Positions 1-8,052 of a stretch of 64,000 nt of DNA are shown here, piece by piece; position 1 is the first letter of the stretch, and each line of letters starts with the position of its first letter. The notes under the pieces were generated by a model that worked only from the letters and a program-made list of their open reading frames with translations, ran no database searches and was not told the origin of the DNA. The translations under genes were made by a program, and so were the position numbers. Origin of the DNA: Danxiaibacter flavus (lineage in GTDB: Bacteria; Bacteroidota; Bacteroidia; Chitinophagales; Chitinophagaceae); NCBI RefSeq assembly GCF_041060425.1, contig NZ_JAULBC010000003.1, positions 496,001-560,000 on the forward strand. The letters run 5' to 3'.

Positions 1-1
1 C

Positions 2-247
2 AGGGTGATAGTAAAACCGGCTGCTGCGGAAGAGAAAACTGCAGGTGGAATTATTATCCCTGACACAGCCAAAGAAAAACCTCAACGCGGAACAATTGTG
101 GCTGCAGGTCCTGGTAAAAAAGAAGAACCGGTTACAGTTAAAGTGGGTGATACAGTTTTATACGGAAAATACGCCGGAACAGAGATTCAGATTGACGGCG
201 GTGACTACCTGATCATGAGAGAAAGCGATATTCTCGCAATAGTTTAA
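2..247 (+). CDS. groES: Co-chaperonin GroES, 5' truncated by the window edge
   Basis: GroES forms the heptameric lid of the GroEL folding chamber in the cytoplasm. The visible part starts at the conserved RVIVKPAAAEEKTAGG stretch, includes the mobile-loop region GGIIIPDTAKEKPQRG, and ends with the usual ESDILAIV. The reading frame is open to the left edge, so about a dozen N-terminal residues are missing; the GTG at position 5 is an internal valine codon and not a start. It lies 95 bases upstream of groEL on the same strand, the standard groESL operon. Any heat-shock promoter or CIRCE element would be outside the window. Identification is very safe. Confidence 0.97.
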   Translation, partial: RVIVKPAAAEEKTAGGIIIPDTAKEKPQRGTIVAAGPGKKEEPVTVKVGDTVLYGKYAGTEIQIDGGDYLIMRESDILAIV

Positions 248-342
248 TTCAAAATTCTAAAACGCAGATCATACATTAATGATCGGCCTTATTAGAAATT
301 GTTTTAACCATTTCAAATCAAAAATTTCAAATTATTAATATT

Positions 343-1980
343 ATGGCTAAGCAACTCTTCTTCGATATTGAAGCAAGAAACAGAATGAAAAAAGGCGTTG
401 ATACACTGGCTAACGCTGTTAAAGTAACATTAGGTCCTAAAGGCCGTAACGTTGTTATCGAGAAAAAATTCGGTGCACCTGCAATCACAAAAGATGGTGT
501 TACTGTTGCTAAAGAAATTGAACTGGAAGATTCTATCGAGAACATGGGTGCTCAGATGGTTAAAGAAGTAGCTTCTAAAACTGCAGACATTGCAGGTGAC
601 GGTACTACTACAGCAACTGTATTGGCTCAGGCTATCATAGCTGAAGGTTTGAAAATGGTTGCTGCCGGTGCAAATCCAATGGATTTGAAACGCGGTATCG
701 ACAAAGCGGTTGCGCTTGTAGTTGAGAACCTGAAAACACAAAGCCAGACTGTAGGCAGCGACGCTAAAAAAATTCAGCAGGTTGCTACTATCTCTGCTAA
801 CAACGACGAAACAGTTGGTAAACTGATCGCTGAAGCTTTCACTAAAGTTGGTAAAGAAGGCGTTATCACTGTTGAAGAAGCTAAAGGAACTGAAACTTAC
901 AACGATGTAGTTGAAGGTATGCAGTTTGACCGTGGTTACATCTCTCCATATTTCGTTACAAACAGCGAAAAAATGGAAGCTGAATTACAGAATCCTTACA
1001 TCCTGATCTATGATAAAAAGATCAGCAACATGAAGGATATCCTGCACATTCTTGAGAAAGTTGCTCAGAGTGGCCGTCCTCTGTTGATCATTTCAGAAGA
1101 TCTGGAAGGTGAAGCACTGGCTACACTGGTAGTAAACAAATTACGTGGTACATTGAAAGTTGCAGCTGTTAAAGCTCCAGGTTTCGGTGACCGTCGTAAA
1201 GAAATGCTTACTGACATCGCTATCCTGACTGCAGGTACTGTTGTTAGCGAAGAACAAGGCTTTAAATTAGAGAATGCAGACCTTTCTTACTTAGGTCAGG
1301 CTGCCTCTGTATCTATTGATAAAGACAATACCGTTATCGTTGGTGGTAAAGGTAAAAAAGCAGATATCACTGCTCGCGTTAGTCAGATCAAAGCTCAGAT
1401 CGAGACTACAACTTCTGACTACGATAAAGAAAAATTACAGGAGCGCCTTGCTAAATTAGCTGGTGGTGTTGCTGTGCTTTACGTAGGTGCTACTACTGAA
1501 GTTGAAATGAAAGAGAAGAAAGACCGCGTAGACGATGCTTTACATGCAACACGCGCTGCGGTTGAAGAAGGTATCGTACCTGGTGGTGGTGTTGCTTACA
1601 TCCGCGCTATTGAAAGCCTGGAAGCTAAAGTAAAAGGCCAGATCGCTGATGAGCAAACTGGTATGGCAATCGTTCGCCGTGCTTTGGAAGAGCCTCTGCG
1701 CACTTTAACTGCTAACGCTGGTATCGACGGTTCTATCGTTGTTCAGAAAATCAAAGAAGGTAAAGGTGACTTTGGCTTCAATGCAAGAACTGAAGTTTAC
1801 GAAAACCTGTTCAAAGCTGGTGTTATCGATCCTACTAAAGTAACTCGTATTGCTTTGGAAAATGCAGCTTCAATCGCTGGTATGTTATTAACTACTGAGT
1901 GTGTTGTTGCTGACAAACCAGAACCTAAAGCTGCTGCGGCTCCAATGCCTCACGGTGGTGGAATGGGTATGGATTACTAA
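343..1980 (+). CDS. groEL: Chaperonin GroEL (60 kDa)
   Basis: ATP-driven tetradecameric cytoplasmic chaperonin that works with GroES. The protein has 545 residues, the normal length. Visible signatures are the N-terminal TLGPKGRNVV nucleotide-binding segment, the GDGTTTATVLA motif with Asp87 of the ATPase site, the apical-domain stretch around residues 190-375, AAVEEGIVPGGG of the family signature near residue 405, and a Gly/Met-rich tail (HGGGMGMDY). The ATG at 343 gives the canonical MAKQ-type start. It is co-directional with groES and followed by a good intrinsic terminator at 2007-2042. Codon use is regular and nothing is missing. It appears to be an ordinary housekeeping copy. Confidence 0.98.
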   Translation: MAKQLFFDIEARNRMKKGVDTLANAVKVTLGPKGRNVVIEKKFGAPAITKDGVTVAKEIELEDSIENMGAQMVKEVASKTADIAGDGTTTATVLAQAIIAEGLKMVAAGANPMDLKRGIDKAVALVVENLKTQSQTVGSDAKKIQQVATISANNDETVGKLIAEAFTKVGKEGVITVEEAKGTETYNDVVEGMQFDRGYISPYFVTNSEKMEAELQNPYILIYDKKISNMKDILHILEKVAQSGRPLLIISEDLEGEALATLVVNKLRGTLKVAAVKAPGFGDRRKEMLTDIAILTAGTVVSEEQGFKLENADLSYLGQAASVSIDKDNTVIVGGKGKKADITARVSQIKAQIETTTSDYDKEKLQERLAKLAGGVAVLYVGATTEVEMKEKKDRVDDALHATRAAVEEGIVPGGGVAYIRAIESLEAKVKGQIADEQTGMAIVRRALEEPLRTLTANAGIDGSIVVQKIKEGKGDFGFNARTEVYENLFKAGVIDPTKVTRIALENAASIAGMLLTTECVVADKPEPKAAAAPMPHGGGMGMDY

Positions 1981-2006
1981 GAGAACAAGTTATCTCAATA
2001 AAAAAA

Positions 2007-2042
2007 GTCCCGGCTTGCGAATGCGAGACCGGGATTTTTTTT
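2007..2042 (+). terminator. Intrinsic terminator of groESL
   Basis: The stem TCCCGG (2008-2013) pairs with CCGGGA (2029-2034) and continues through CTTGC/GCGAG with one bulged base. A run of eight T follows. It sits 27 bases after the groEL stop codon. Confidence 0.9.
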
Positions 2043-2461
2043 AAAGCTTAAAGCCTGGAGCATAAAGCCTAAAACTTATTATGGAGAAGGGATTGATGCT
2101 GGCTATCTGAATCGCCCCACGCCTCTGGAAGTTAATCTCCAATGTTTACGCAGCTATGTAATCAATCGGGTCAACTATTTTCATTAAGACATTTTTTTGT
2201 TGTCTTCTGAGTCTTCAGAATTATTATCGATCGAATAAAATTTGTTAAAATGCATCCTCCCCAGATCCGATATTTGGGTCAAAATCCATTAGCATTCATC
2301 GACAACAATTTGTCATCCTGAATTTTACCGATAATTTTTTAGCCCCCAATAGTGTAATTGTTTTATAAAAGTTGCGTTTTTACAAAACAGATCTGAGATT
2401 ACTTTTACATCCGATCAGGAAGATTACTGCATGCAAAAGAAATGACAAAACAAAAGGCTAA
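2043..2461. other. Non-coding stretch with one short dispersed repeat
   Basis: Positions 2044-2078 hold a copy of the AAGCTTAAAGCCT-type repeat that recurs near 5395, in the 30.6-31.5 kb array and near 55.55 and 56.61 kb. The rest of the stretch shows no convincing reading frame, RNA gene or hairpin. Confidence 0.5.
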
Positions 2462-2617
2462 TTAGTTCTTCTGTCCTTTGAAAAACTGCACTTCTTTTTC
2501 ATGCTGCTTTGCAGCATCCAATGTATCGAAGGTTCCCAGGTTCCTGCGCTTATTTGTCCTGGGATCTATTTTTCGGGAATAAAGTCTGTATTTCCCTGAT
2601 TTTAATTTTCGTATCAT
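2462..2617 (-). CDS. Small basic conserved protein, 51 aa, unknown function
   Basis: A 51-residue frame starts at the ATG whose complement is 2615-2617 and ends with TAA at 2462-2464. The protein begins MIRKLKSGKYRLYSRK and contains RTNKRRNLGTFDTLDAA, ending in EKEVQFFKGQKN. From memory this resembles a widespread short bacterial family with the pattern M-I-R-K-L-K-S-G-x-Y-R-L-Y-S-R-K followed by R-R-N-L-G-T-F and a KHExxVQ(Y/F)F tail; no function is known to me. It is strongly basic in the first half. No clear Shine-Dalgarno site or TAnnTTTG box is visible upstream. It stands alone between groEL and the GH97 gene. The family match makes a real gene likely despite the small size. Confidence 0.75.
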   Translation of the reverse strand: MIRKLKSGKYRLYSRKIDPRTNKRRNLGTFDTLDAAKQHEKEVQFFKGQKN

Positions 2618-2964
2618 TTTAGAATAAAGATTTTAGTGCTAAACAGATATATTATACTCACTGTCCGAAAATATCACGCCAAAAACACCCTTATCATTTT
2701 ACATTATAAAACCGATTTACTGAAGCGGCTTTCGAGCGCAGATTACGCATGGCATTGTAGAAAAAAATCCCTCTTATAATGGATAGCAGAACAATAAAAT
2801 CCATTTAATACATAATAAGATGCGCAAGGGCTTAAAATGGCACGTTATTTAATGTAGTAATAACGGATGTTTCCGGAAGGAGGTGGTTTGCACGGCAGAT
2901 CTGAGATTAAACTCCCATTACTTGATCTGGACAATGCCAGCGTAAGGAAAATGGAAATAACAGG
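2618..2964. other. Intergenic stretch with no convincing gene
   Basis: No reading frame with recognisable protein sequence is visible on either strand. The stretch ends at an orphan plus-strand terminator (2965-2992), so it could hold a short non-coding transcript. No promoter of the TAnnTTTG type was found to support that. Confidence 0.35.
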
Positions 2965-2992
2965 GGCTCCGGTATCACCGGAGCCTTTTTTT
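2965..2992 (+). terminator. Orphan intrinsic terminator on the plus strand
   Basis: A perfect 9-bp stem, GGCTCCGGT (2965-2973) with ACCGGAGCC (2977-2985), has a three-base loop and seven T immediately after. No plus-strand protein gene lies between groEL (already terminated at 2042) and this hairpin. It has no T-run in the minus orientation, so it does not look like the terminator of the GH97 gene ending at 3100. Confidence 0.75.
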
Positions 2993-3099
2993 GGTTTCTG
3001 TTGATGCTAAGCCACTTAAAATAATGCATCTGTAATGCATACTGCCAGGTTTAATTAATTACTGAATTTCATTTTTGCAACCTTTACAATTTTATCGCA

Positions 3100-5097
3100 T
3101 CAATGCACTGCCTGGCCTGATGCTTTTATTTGCATAACCGCGCCGCCGCTACCGGCAACATGTATGTTGATAACATCTTTTGCTGTAACGCTTTCTATCC
3201 TTTTTTGAAGATGATTGGGTTCGGCATCACTATCTGCGGCATCTTCATAAACTGTCATTTCATAATTTCCATTACCTAAAAATGACAACGGAATTGATAC
3301 ATCACGAGCCTTTGTATTGTTAAGTGTTCCTACATACCATTCGTTATTTTTCCTTCTTGCAATGGTAATATATTCACCAACTTCAGCGTGTAACGTTACT
3401 GTAGAATCCCAGGTTACAGGAACTTCCTGCAGGAACTCAAACCCCGGGGCATCCCTGTATGCTTCAGGTGCATCAGCAACCATTTGCAAAGCACTTTCCA
3501 TCACTACATACATTGCCAGCATGTGGGCTCTCGTACCTGTTACATAGGGATTGGTAAAATGAATGATGTGTTTACCCTGCGGCAAAGAGCGAAATCCCCC
3601 GAGATGATAGTCGGTTGCACCTGCAATTAATCGCGTGAATGCGACATCCAAATCGTGATTAGCATTCATTACATCGCTGCTCCATTTATAGTTTTCATAA
3701 TTGAGTGTTCCTTCCCGGGTAAATTCGTTGGGATAAGTACGTGATAAGCCAGTGGGCTTACATACCCCGTGAAATTGGATAAAAAGATGATGTTTTGCAG
3801 CGGTCTTCAATATTTCTTCCTGCATTTGTATCATTTGCTGGTCATCCCTGTCAATAAAATCTACCATCATACCTGAAACACCCCATTGTTCATACAGCGC
3901 AAAAATTGAATCAACAGGATGCTGCTTGTACAGCACTTTCCAATTCACCCAAAGATGGATACCCACACCTTTGCTGTGAGCATAATCACAAATATGTTTC
4001 ATATCCAGCGATGCAACAGGTTTGGTAGCATCAGCTTCACTGCCGGGTTGGCCAAAGTCGGAGCCGTCGTCAAAATACCAGGGTTGCTGGCCATATCCGT
4101 AAATGTCATGATATTGAATGTGATTAGCCGCGGCAAAATCAATATAATATTTATGTGTTTCGAAATTGCTGCCGGGACAAAAGTTAGTATCCGGTACTAT
4201 ATTCCCATTCCACCATGGAAAAGTGGTTTTTCCCGGCCTGATCCAGGAGATATCTTTCAACACGCACGGTTCATTCAGATTTGTAATCATATTGGACGTA
4301 AATAAATCGCCCATACGGTCGCTAATTAAAAATACACGCCAGGGAGAATGATGTGGTAGTGTAGCCTCAACCTTTATATCGGGATCGTCAATATGTGGAG
4401 AGAGGGCTGTTCGTAAAATGCCTTTTTCTTTTATCAGATACATGCCTGCATAATTGCGCAGTGCAGCTTCCGTAATTGCCATATGCACCCCATTATCAAA
4501 CTGGAATAATGCAGGCACGTCCATCAGTGTGTCGTTTTTTATATCAGCATAACGCAAGTGCGTGTATAATGGCTCATGCGAAGTTTGAAAGTTCTCCAAA
4601 AGTCCGGTAATCACTTTGGGATTTCCTGCAATATTCATTTCCGTATGTTCATCAGTAAGCTTAAGGGTTTTCCAATTTGTTTGCGTTGGGAACTCATATC
4701 TGAACGCAATTCCCTCATCATAAGCACGGACGATAAAATTTATACTGTGAAAAGGGGCTTGTGTTTGAGATAACCCAATTACCATCTGCCGGCAATGGTC
4801 ATGAGCGATCTTCGATTTTCCGACTACAAGTGTATAGGAGGTATCAATAACAGAAAATACAGGTTTGTTCATTTTCAGATGCGATGCAAATGCATCATCC
4901 GGAAATATTAATCTTATCGCAGAATTGTCTACTATTTTATTCTTTCTGTAAGTAACCGTATAAGTTATTTGTTCTGATGTGCACTGCAATGAAAAATGCA
5001 GATTACCATCAGGAGATGTAACGCTGTATGTTTTATCCCCGGCATACAACGATAAGGTTACTAACAGGGTGATGATAAAAAGAACAGGCTTCTGCAT
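3100..5097 (-). CDS. Secreted glycoside hydrolase family 97 alpha-glycosidase
   Basis: The family hydrolyses alpha-glucosides or alpha-galactosides and works in the periplasm or at the outer membrane. The 665-residue protein has a signal peptide (residues 1-19), an N-terminal beta-sandwich beginning SVTSPDGNLHFSL, a TIM-barrel from about residue 285 (PGKTTFPWWNG) and a C-terminal beta-sheet domain from about 580. The GVSGMMVDFIDRDDQQ motif places an aspartate (Asp413) where retaining GH97 members such as the Bacteroides alpha-galactosidase carry their nucleophile. Glu458 and Glu462 in NEFTREG lie near the expected acid/base position. This favours the retaining, galactosidase-like branch over the inverting SusB branch, but substrate cannot be fixed. 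It is monocistronic, with no SusC/D pair adjacent. Confidence 0.93.
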   Translation of the reverse strand: MQKPVLFIITLLVTLSLYAGDKTYSVTSPDGNLHFSLQCTSEQITYTVTYRKNKIVDNSAIRLIFPDDAFASHLKMNKPVFSVIDTSYTLVVGKSKIAHDHCRQMVIGLSQTQAPFHSINFIVRAYDEGIAFRYEFPTQTNWKTLKLTDEHTEMNIAGNPKVITGLLENFQTSHEPLYTHLRYADIKNDTLMDVPALFQFDNGVHMAITEAALRNYAGMYLIKEKGILRTALSPHIDDPDIKVEATLPHHSPWRVFLISDRMGDLFTSNMITNLNEPCVLKDISWIRPGKTTFPWWNGNIVPDTNFCPGSNFETHKYYIDFAAANHIQYHDIYGYGQQPWYFDDGSDFGQPGSEADATKPVASLDMKHICDYAHSKGVGIHLWVNWKVLYKQHPVDSIFALYEQWGVSGMMVDFIDRDDQQMIQMQEEILKTAAKHHLFIQFHGVCKPTGLSRTYPNEFTREGTLNYENYKWSSDVMNANHDLDVAFTRLIAGATDYHLGGFRSLPQGKHIIHFTNPYVTGTRAHMLAMYVVMESALQMVADAPEAYRDAPGFEFLQEVPVTWDSTVTLHAEVGEYITIARRKNNEWYVGTLNNTKARDVSIPLSFLGNGNYEMTVYEDAADSDAEPNHLQKRIESVTAKDVINIHVAGSGGAVMQIKASGQAVH

Positions 5098-5304
5098 CTT
5101 CGTTATTTTTTATTGGTATTGTGTACAGATATTTTTTATTACTTATGAAAAACAACACACAACCTTTAGCACTCTTATCAAGCGGACAACACCACTCAAT
5201 GTGCTACTTTCACTAACCCTGATAAGTCATCTGACTTAGGTCCGGTTCCACTTAATGGCAAGGTTTTTAGGATTATATGTCGTTGGTTACATAATCTTTT
5301 ACAC
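5098..5304. other. Upstream region of the GH97 gene
   Basis: Divergence-free leader of the minus-strand GH97 gene. No TAnnTTTG box or strong ribosome-binding site is recognisable. Confidence 0.3.
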
Positions 5305-5327
5305 AAAAAAAGACGCATTAGCGTCTT
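5305..5327 (-). terminator. Intrinsic terminator after the HU/SPOR gene
   Basis: Read on the minus strand, AAGACGC pairs with GCGTCTT around a four-base loop and is followed by a run of T. It is about 90 bases past the stop codon at 5417. Confidence 0.8.
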
Positions 5328-5391
5328 AAACATTTTTAGTCTCTGCGCCGCGGCTTCTTCGCGTCCGCCGCGTGAAACCCTTCGCTTAGAT

Positions 5392-5419
5392 CAGTTTTAA
5401 GCTTTAAGCTTTAGGCTTA
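5392..5419. repeat. Short dispersed AAGCTTTAAGCTTTAGGCTT-type repeat
   Basis: The sequence TTTTAAGCTTTAAGCTTTAG overlaps the end of the 5417-6334 gene. The same motif occurs at 2044-2078, in the 351-bp tandem repeat and in the 55-57 kb repeats. Just upstream, 5338-5385 carries a CTCTGCGCCGCGGC-type repeat distantly like the CTCTGTG elements at 28.07, 32.84 and 39.95 kb. Confidence 0.6.
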
Positions 5420-6334
5420 CTGAAACCTTCTCATATAAACGGTTCTTCCGAAATATTTTGTAAGCGAATCAATGGCACGCAGGGTATCCGCCTGTAATAC
5501 TGTAGCATCAATGTACAATCTGTATCGCATTGCTGTATCAGTTTTAAGACTGTCAAAGCCGGCGTGATCGCCATATTCACGCAATTTAGCAGTCCGGGCA
5601 ACTGCACGGTCACGGCTGCCTGTTACTTCAAAAATAAATTTAAACCTTGCGCTGTCAGTTGCAGGCGGTGCAATTGTGGTAACTGTGGCGGTAGTGTCAA
5701 CAGTCGCTGGTTTTCTTACAATTGCAGTATCTACCGGAGTAGCTGGCTTTTCTGCGCCTTCTGTTGCATTGTTGCCTGAAGACATTTCTGTCGATTTGCT
5801 TGCTTCATGTGAATTTATGTAATTATAGATGCCATAACCGATGCCAGCGACTATTAAAAGCACAATTATGATGGCAAGGGCAAATACTCCTGTTCTTCTT
5901 GACTGCCTGTTTTCTATGGTGCCGGCTTCGGCTGCATAACCTCTTTTTCTTTTGAACTCTTCTTCCCTCGCGGACAGGTGGGCCATCTGCCTGAATTGCA
6001 GGTTAGCCGAATTATCCATGATTATTTCGCCTATACCTTCAAAAGAATAAGATTTTCCTATATTGATCCATTGCTTGGCTTCAATAAGGTAAGATTCAAC
6101 GCCACTGCCCGCAATGCTTCTGTTTTTACCAAGTTTGGTTGCTATATATTCAATTAGTTCCGGAGAGGTTTCTGCATACTTGTTAAAGGTGAACTCTATC
6201 TTAGGCTGACTGGTGGTGGTACCGCTTTCTGTAACAAAAGGTTCGCCGGTGATAACAAATTCGCCTAATTTTTCTAAGGACACATGTTTGTTTTCCAATA
6301 AAAACTCATGTATAAGTGCATCATATTTAGTCAC
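5417..6334 (-). CDS. HU-like (CCDC81-type) and SPOR-domain inner-membrane protein
   Basis: The 305-residue protein has an N-terminal region of about 1-110 that resembles the HU/CCDC81-like domains found in Bacteroidota (LIHEFLLENKHVSLEKLGEF, then GKSYSFEGIGEI). A basic stretch is followed by one transmembrane segment (about 149-171), a Pro/Thr-rich linker, and a C-terminal SPOR-like domain (about 228-305, FKFIFEVTGSRDRAVARTAK to GRTVYMRRF). SPOR domains bind denuded septal peptidoglycan, so a link between nucleoid or cytoplasmic proteins and the division septum is plausible. That is inference from architecture. It is divergent from the small membrane gene at 6415 and has its own terminator at 5305-5327. 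A weak TATTTTG box lies just upstream on the minus strand near 6346-6352. Confidence 0.8.
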   Translation of the reverse strand: MTKYDALIHEFLLENKHVSLEKLGEFVITGEPFVTESGTTTSQPKIEFTFNKYAETSPELIEYIATKLGKNRSIAGSGVESYLIEAKQWINIGKSYSFEGIGEIIMDNSANLQFRQMAHLSAREEEFKRKRGYAAEAGTIENRQSRRTGVFALAIIIVLLIVAGIGYGIYNYINSHEASKSTEMSSGNNATEGAEKPATPVDTAIVRKPATVDTTATVTTIAPPATDSARFKFIFEVTGSRDRAVARTAKLREYGDHAGFDSLKTDTAMRYRLYIDATVLQADTLRAIDSLTKYFGRTVYMRRFQ

Positions 6335-6403
6335 AGAAATTGAATTTTAAGGCAAAATAAGAAATTAAACTTTTAACTGGAAACATTTTAAAATTAAGCA
6401 AAG

Positions 6404-6411
6404 TATTTTTG
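6404..6411 (+). promoter_or_regulatory. TAnnTTTG promoter box (-7) of the 6415 gene
   Basis: TATTTTTG matches the Bacteroidota -7 consensus TAnnTTTG exactly. It ends only three bases before the ATG at 6415, so the predicted transcript would start at or very close to the start codon. Confidence 0.5.
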
Positions 6412-6414
6412 CGG

Positions 6415-6738
6415 ATGCTTACGAAGGAAGAAGAGAGTTTTCTCAAATATTGGGAGGGTTACCGCCAGAATAAGCGGCGCATATTTCGTCAATTTGTTAT
6501 CGGACTTTCGATGGGACTTACAATTGGCGTTTGCATTATCGTATCAGTAGGAACCGGCTGGTATGAAAGGGCAAGCATGGTGGCAAATGCCAGCTTTAAC
6601 CCGAACGTACTCATCGTTGCCATATTGGGTATCAGTCTTTTCCTCGCGTTTTTCTACAAAAAATATAAGTGGGAAATGAATGAGCAACGCTATAAAGAAC
6701 TAATGATAAAAAAAAATAAAGAGAATAAAAGTCTGTAA
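6415..6738 (+). CDS. Small two-TM membrane protein, unknown function
   Basis: A 107-residue protein begins MLTKEEESFLKYWEGYRQNK. Two hydrophobic segments are visible, roughly residues 24-46 (RQFVIGLSMGLTIGVCIIVS) and 63-81 (NVLIVAILGISLFLAFFY), with a short loop between them and a basic, lysine-rich C-terminus. I chose the ATG at 6415 over the TTG at 6409 because TTG overlaps the promoter box. The overall look matches short conserved Bacteroidota membrane proteins of unknown role. It is followed 76 bases later by the first FKBP-like lipoprotein gene and could be co-transcribed with it. No function is proposed. Confidence 0.75.
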   Translation: MLTKEEESFLKYWEGYRQNKRRIFRQFVIGLSMGLTIGVCIIVSVGTGWYERASMVANASFNPNVLIVAILGISLFLAFFYKKYKWEMNEQRYKELMIKKNKENKSL

Positions 6739-6814
6739 GCAGCGTTTTAATTTCTCTCAGGCTCTTGATAACAATCTTTAAATGCACCCAGCGTGCTGCA
6801 AATTAAAATAACGA

Positions 6815-7309
6815 ATGAAAAAAACTGCATTTGCACTACTTGCCGGATTAATGGTATTGGCTTCCTGTATGAAAAATAACAATAACTATTGCACCAACGT
6901 GGCTCCTTCTGAAGAAGCGGACGATATAAGAGCATTTTGTATGTCCAACGGAATTACCCCTCAGATAGATGACACGACAGGAATTTTTTATCAGATAACT
7001 TCTCCTGGAAGTCCCGACAGGCTTAGCAATCAATATGATACAGTTAAAATGGCTGTGGTAACAAAATTGCTTAATGGGACACAACTTCAAAAAAATGATT
7101 CTGTTGTTGCTCTAATGCAGAACGTACCAGCTCTGTTGTTATTTGGTCTAAACAAGATTGGGATAAGCGGTCAGATTAAAATGGTTTCCCCATCGGCTTA
7201 TGCATATGGTTGTAATGGAGCAAAAGATAACAGCGGCAACCAGGTTGTTCCGCCTAACTCACCATTATATTATGAAATAAGAGTGCTCAACATCGGAAAA
7301 TATAAATAA
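6815..7309 (+). CDS. FKBP-like lipoprotein, divergent copy
   Basis: A 164-residue lipoprotein precursor with lipobox VLASC (Cys18). It parallels the next gene over its whole length: a Cys-containing EEADDIRAFCMSNGI segment, LLNGTQLQKNDSVV, GQIKMVSPSAYAYGCNGA and a final PPNSPLYYEIRVL. These match the C-terminal half of FKBP-type peptidyl-prolyl isomerases. The FD pair after LLNG, normally conserved in active FKBPs and present in the neighbour (TFDKSD), is replaced here (TQLQKN), and the following segment is more hydrophobic. I infer a periplasmic or outer-membrane protein that has kept the fold and may have lost isomerase activity. It is 66 bases upstream of its paralogue and probably in one operon with it. 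Confidence 0.85.
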   Translation: MKKTAFALLAGLMVLASCMKNNNNYCTNVAPSEEADDIRAFCMSNGITPQIDDTTGIFYQITSPGSPDRLSNQYDTVKMAVVTKLLNGTQLQKNDSVVALMQNVPALLLFGLNKIGISGQIKMVSPSAYAYGCNGAKDNSGNQVVPPNSPLYYEIRVLNIGKYK

Positions 7310-7375
7310 TTTTTCAACCCTAAACACCAAAGAACCTCAACAATAGCATTGAAAAAAATCTTAAAAGTTAACCTA

Positions 7376-7852
7376 ATGAAGAAAATTTTGGGGCTTTCAA
7401 TAGCCGCTGTGATTGGATTGGCTGCATGTGTTAAAACCAGCACTCCCTGTCAGGATCAAAACCCAACAAGTGAAGTAAGTGAAATGCAGGCTTTTTGCCT
7501 GGCAAACGGAATTAATTATACAACAGATTCAAGCTCCATTTTGTATGAAATAATTGAGCCGGGTACCACACCTGCGATTACCAATAAATATGACACTGTT
7601 ACTATTAAGTATGAAGGAAAATTATTGAATGGAACAACATTTGACAAATCAGACTCATTGGTGGCCTACGCAGGCGGATTTGTATCGGGTTTTGCTTACA
7701 CCTTACAGAAAATAAAACAAGGTGGCCGCATTAAAATGGTGATTCCTTCGGCCTATGCCTATGGTTGCAACGGAAGCGGAACAGCGATCCCAGCTAACTC
7801 CCCTATTTATTTTGATGTTACACTACTCAAAGTGAGACCTTATAAGCAATAA
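7376..7852 (+). CDS. FKBP-type peptidyl-prolyl isomerase lipoprotein
   Basis: A 158-residue lipoprotein precursor. The ATG at 7376 gives a good signal peptide ending in lipobox GLAAC; a TTG nine codons upstream (7349) would add a second basic start and is less likely. FKBP features are VTIKYEGKLLNGTTFDKSD, a GFVSGFAYTLQKIKQGGRIKMV segment and IPSAYAYG followed by IPANSPIYFDVTLL. The family catalyses cis-trans isomerisation of X-Pro bonds, here at the periplasmic face of a membrane. A CNG insertion after AYG is shared with the upstream copy. The preserved FD pair suggests this is the active member of the pair. A weak hairpin follows before the secDF promoter. Confidence 0.88.
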   Translation: MKKILGLSIAAVIGLAACVKTSTPCQDQNPTSEVSEMQAFCLANGINYTTDSSSILYEIIEPGTTPAITNKYDTVTIKYEGKLLNGTTFDKSDSLVAYAGGFVSGFAYTLQKIKQGGRIKMVIPSAYAYGCNGSGTAIPANSPIYFDVTLLKVRPYKQ

Positions 7853-8016
7853 TTCTGAATATTTTCTTTTTTTCTGGCCTTCTATTAACAAAATAGAGGG
7901 CTGGAAAAACTACCGAAACTCATTATCCAGGCTGCATTCAGGGCAGTAAACTTGCATAAAAATAGCGGGAAATATATCCGCTTTTTTTTCATTTTACTAT
8001 TTCACCTCCAATCCCC

Positions 8017-8024
8017 TATCTTTG
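8017..8024 (+). promoter_or_regulatory. TAnnTTTG promoter box of secDF
   Basis: TATCTTTG fits TAnnTTTG exactly and lies 29 bases before the secDF ATG, giving a leader of roughly 20-25 bases. Confidence 0.6.
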
Positions 8025-8052
8025 CCGCCACTCAAAAATTGAAAACCATAGT

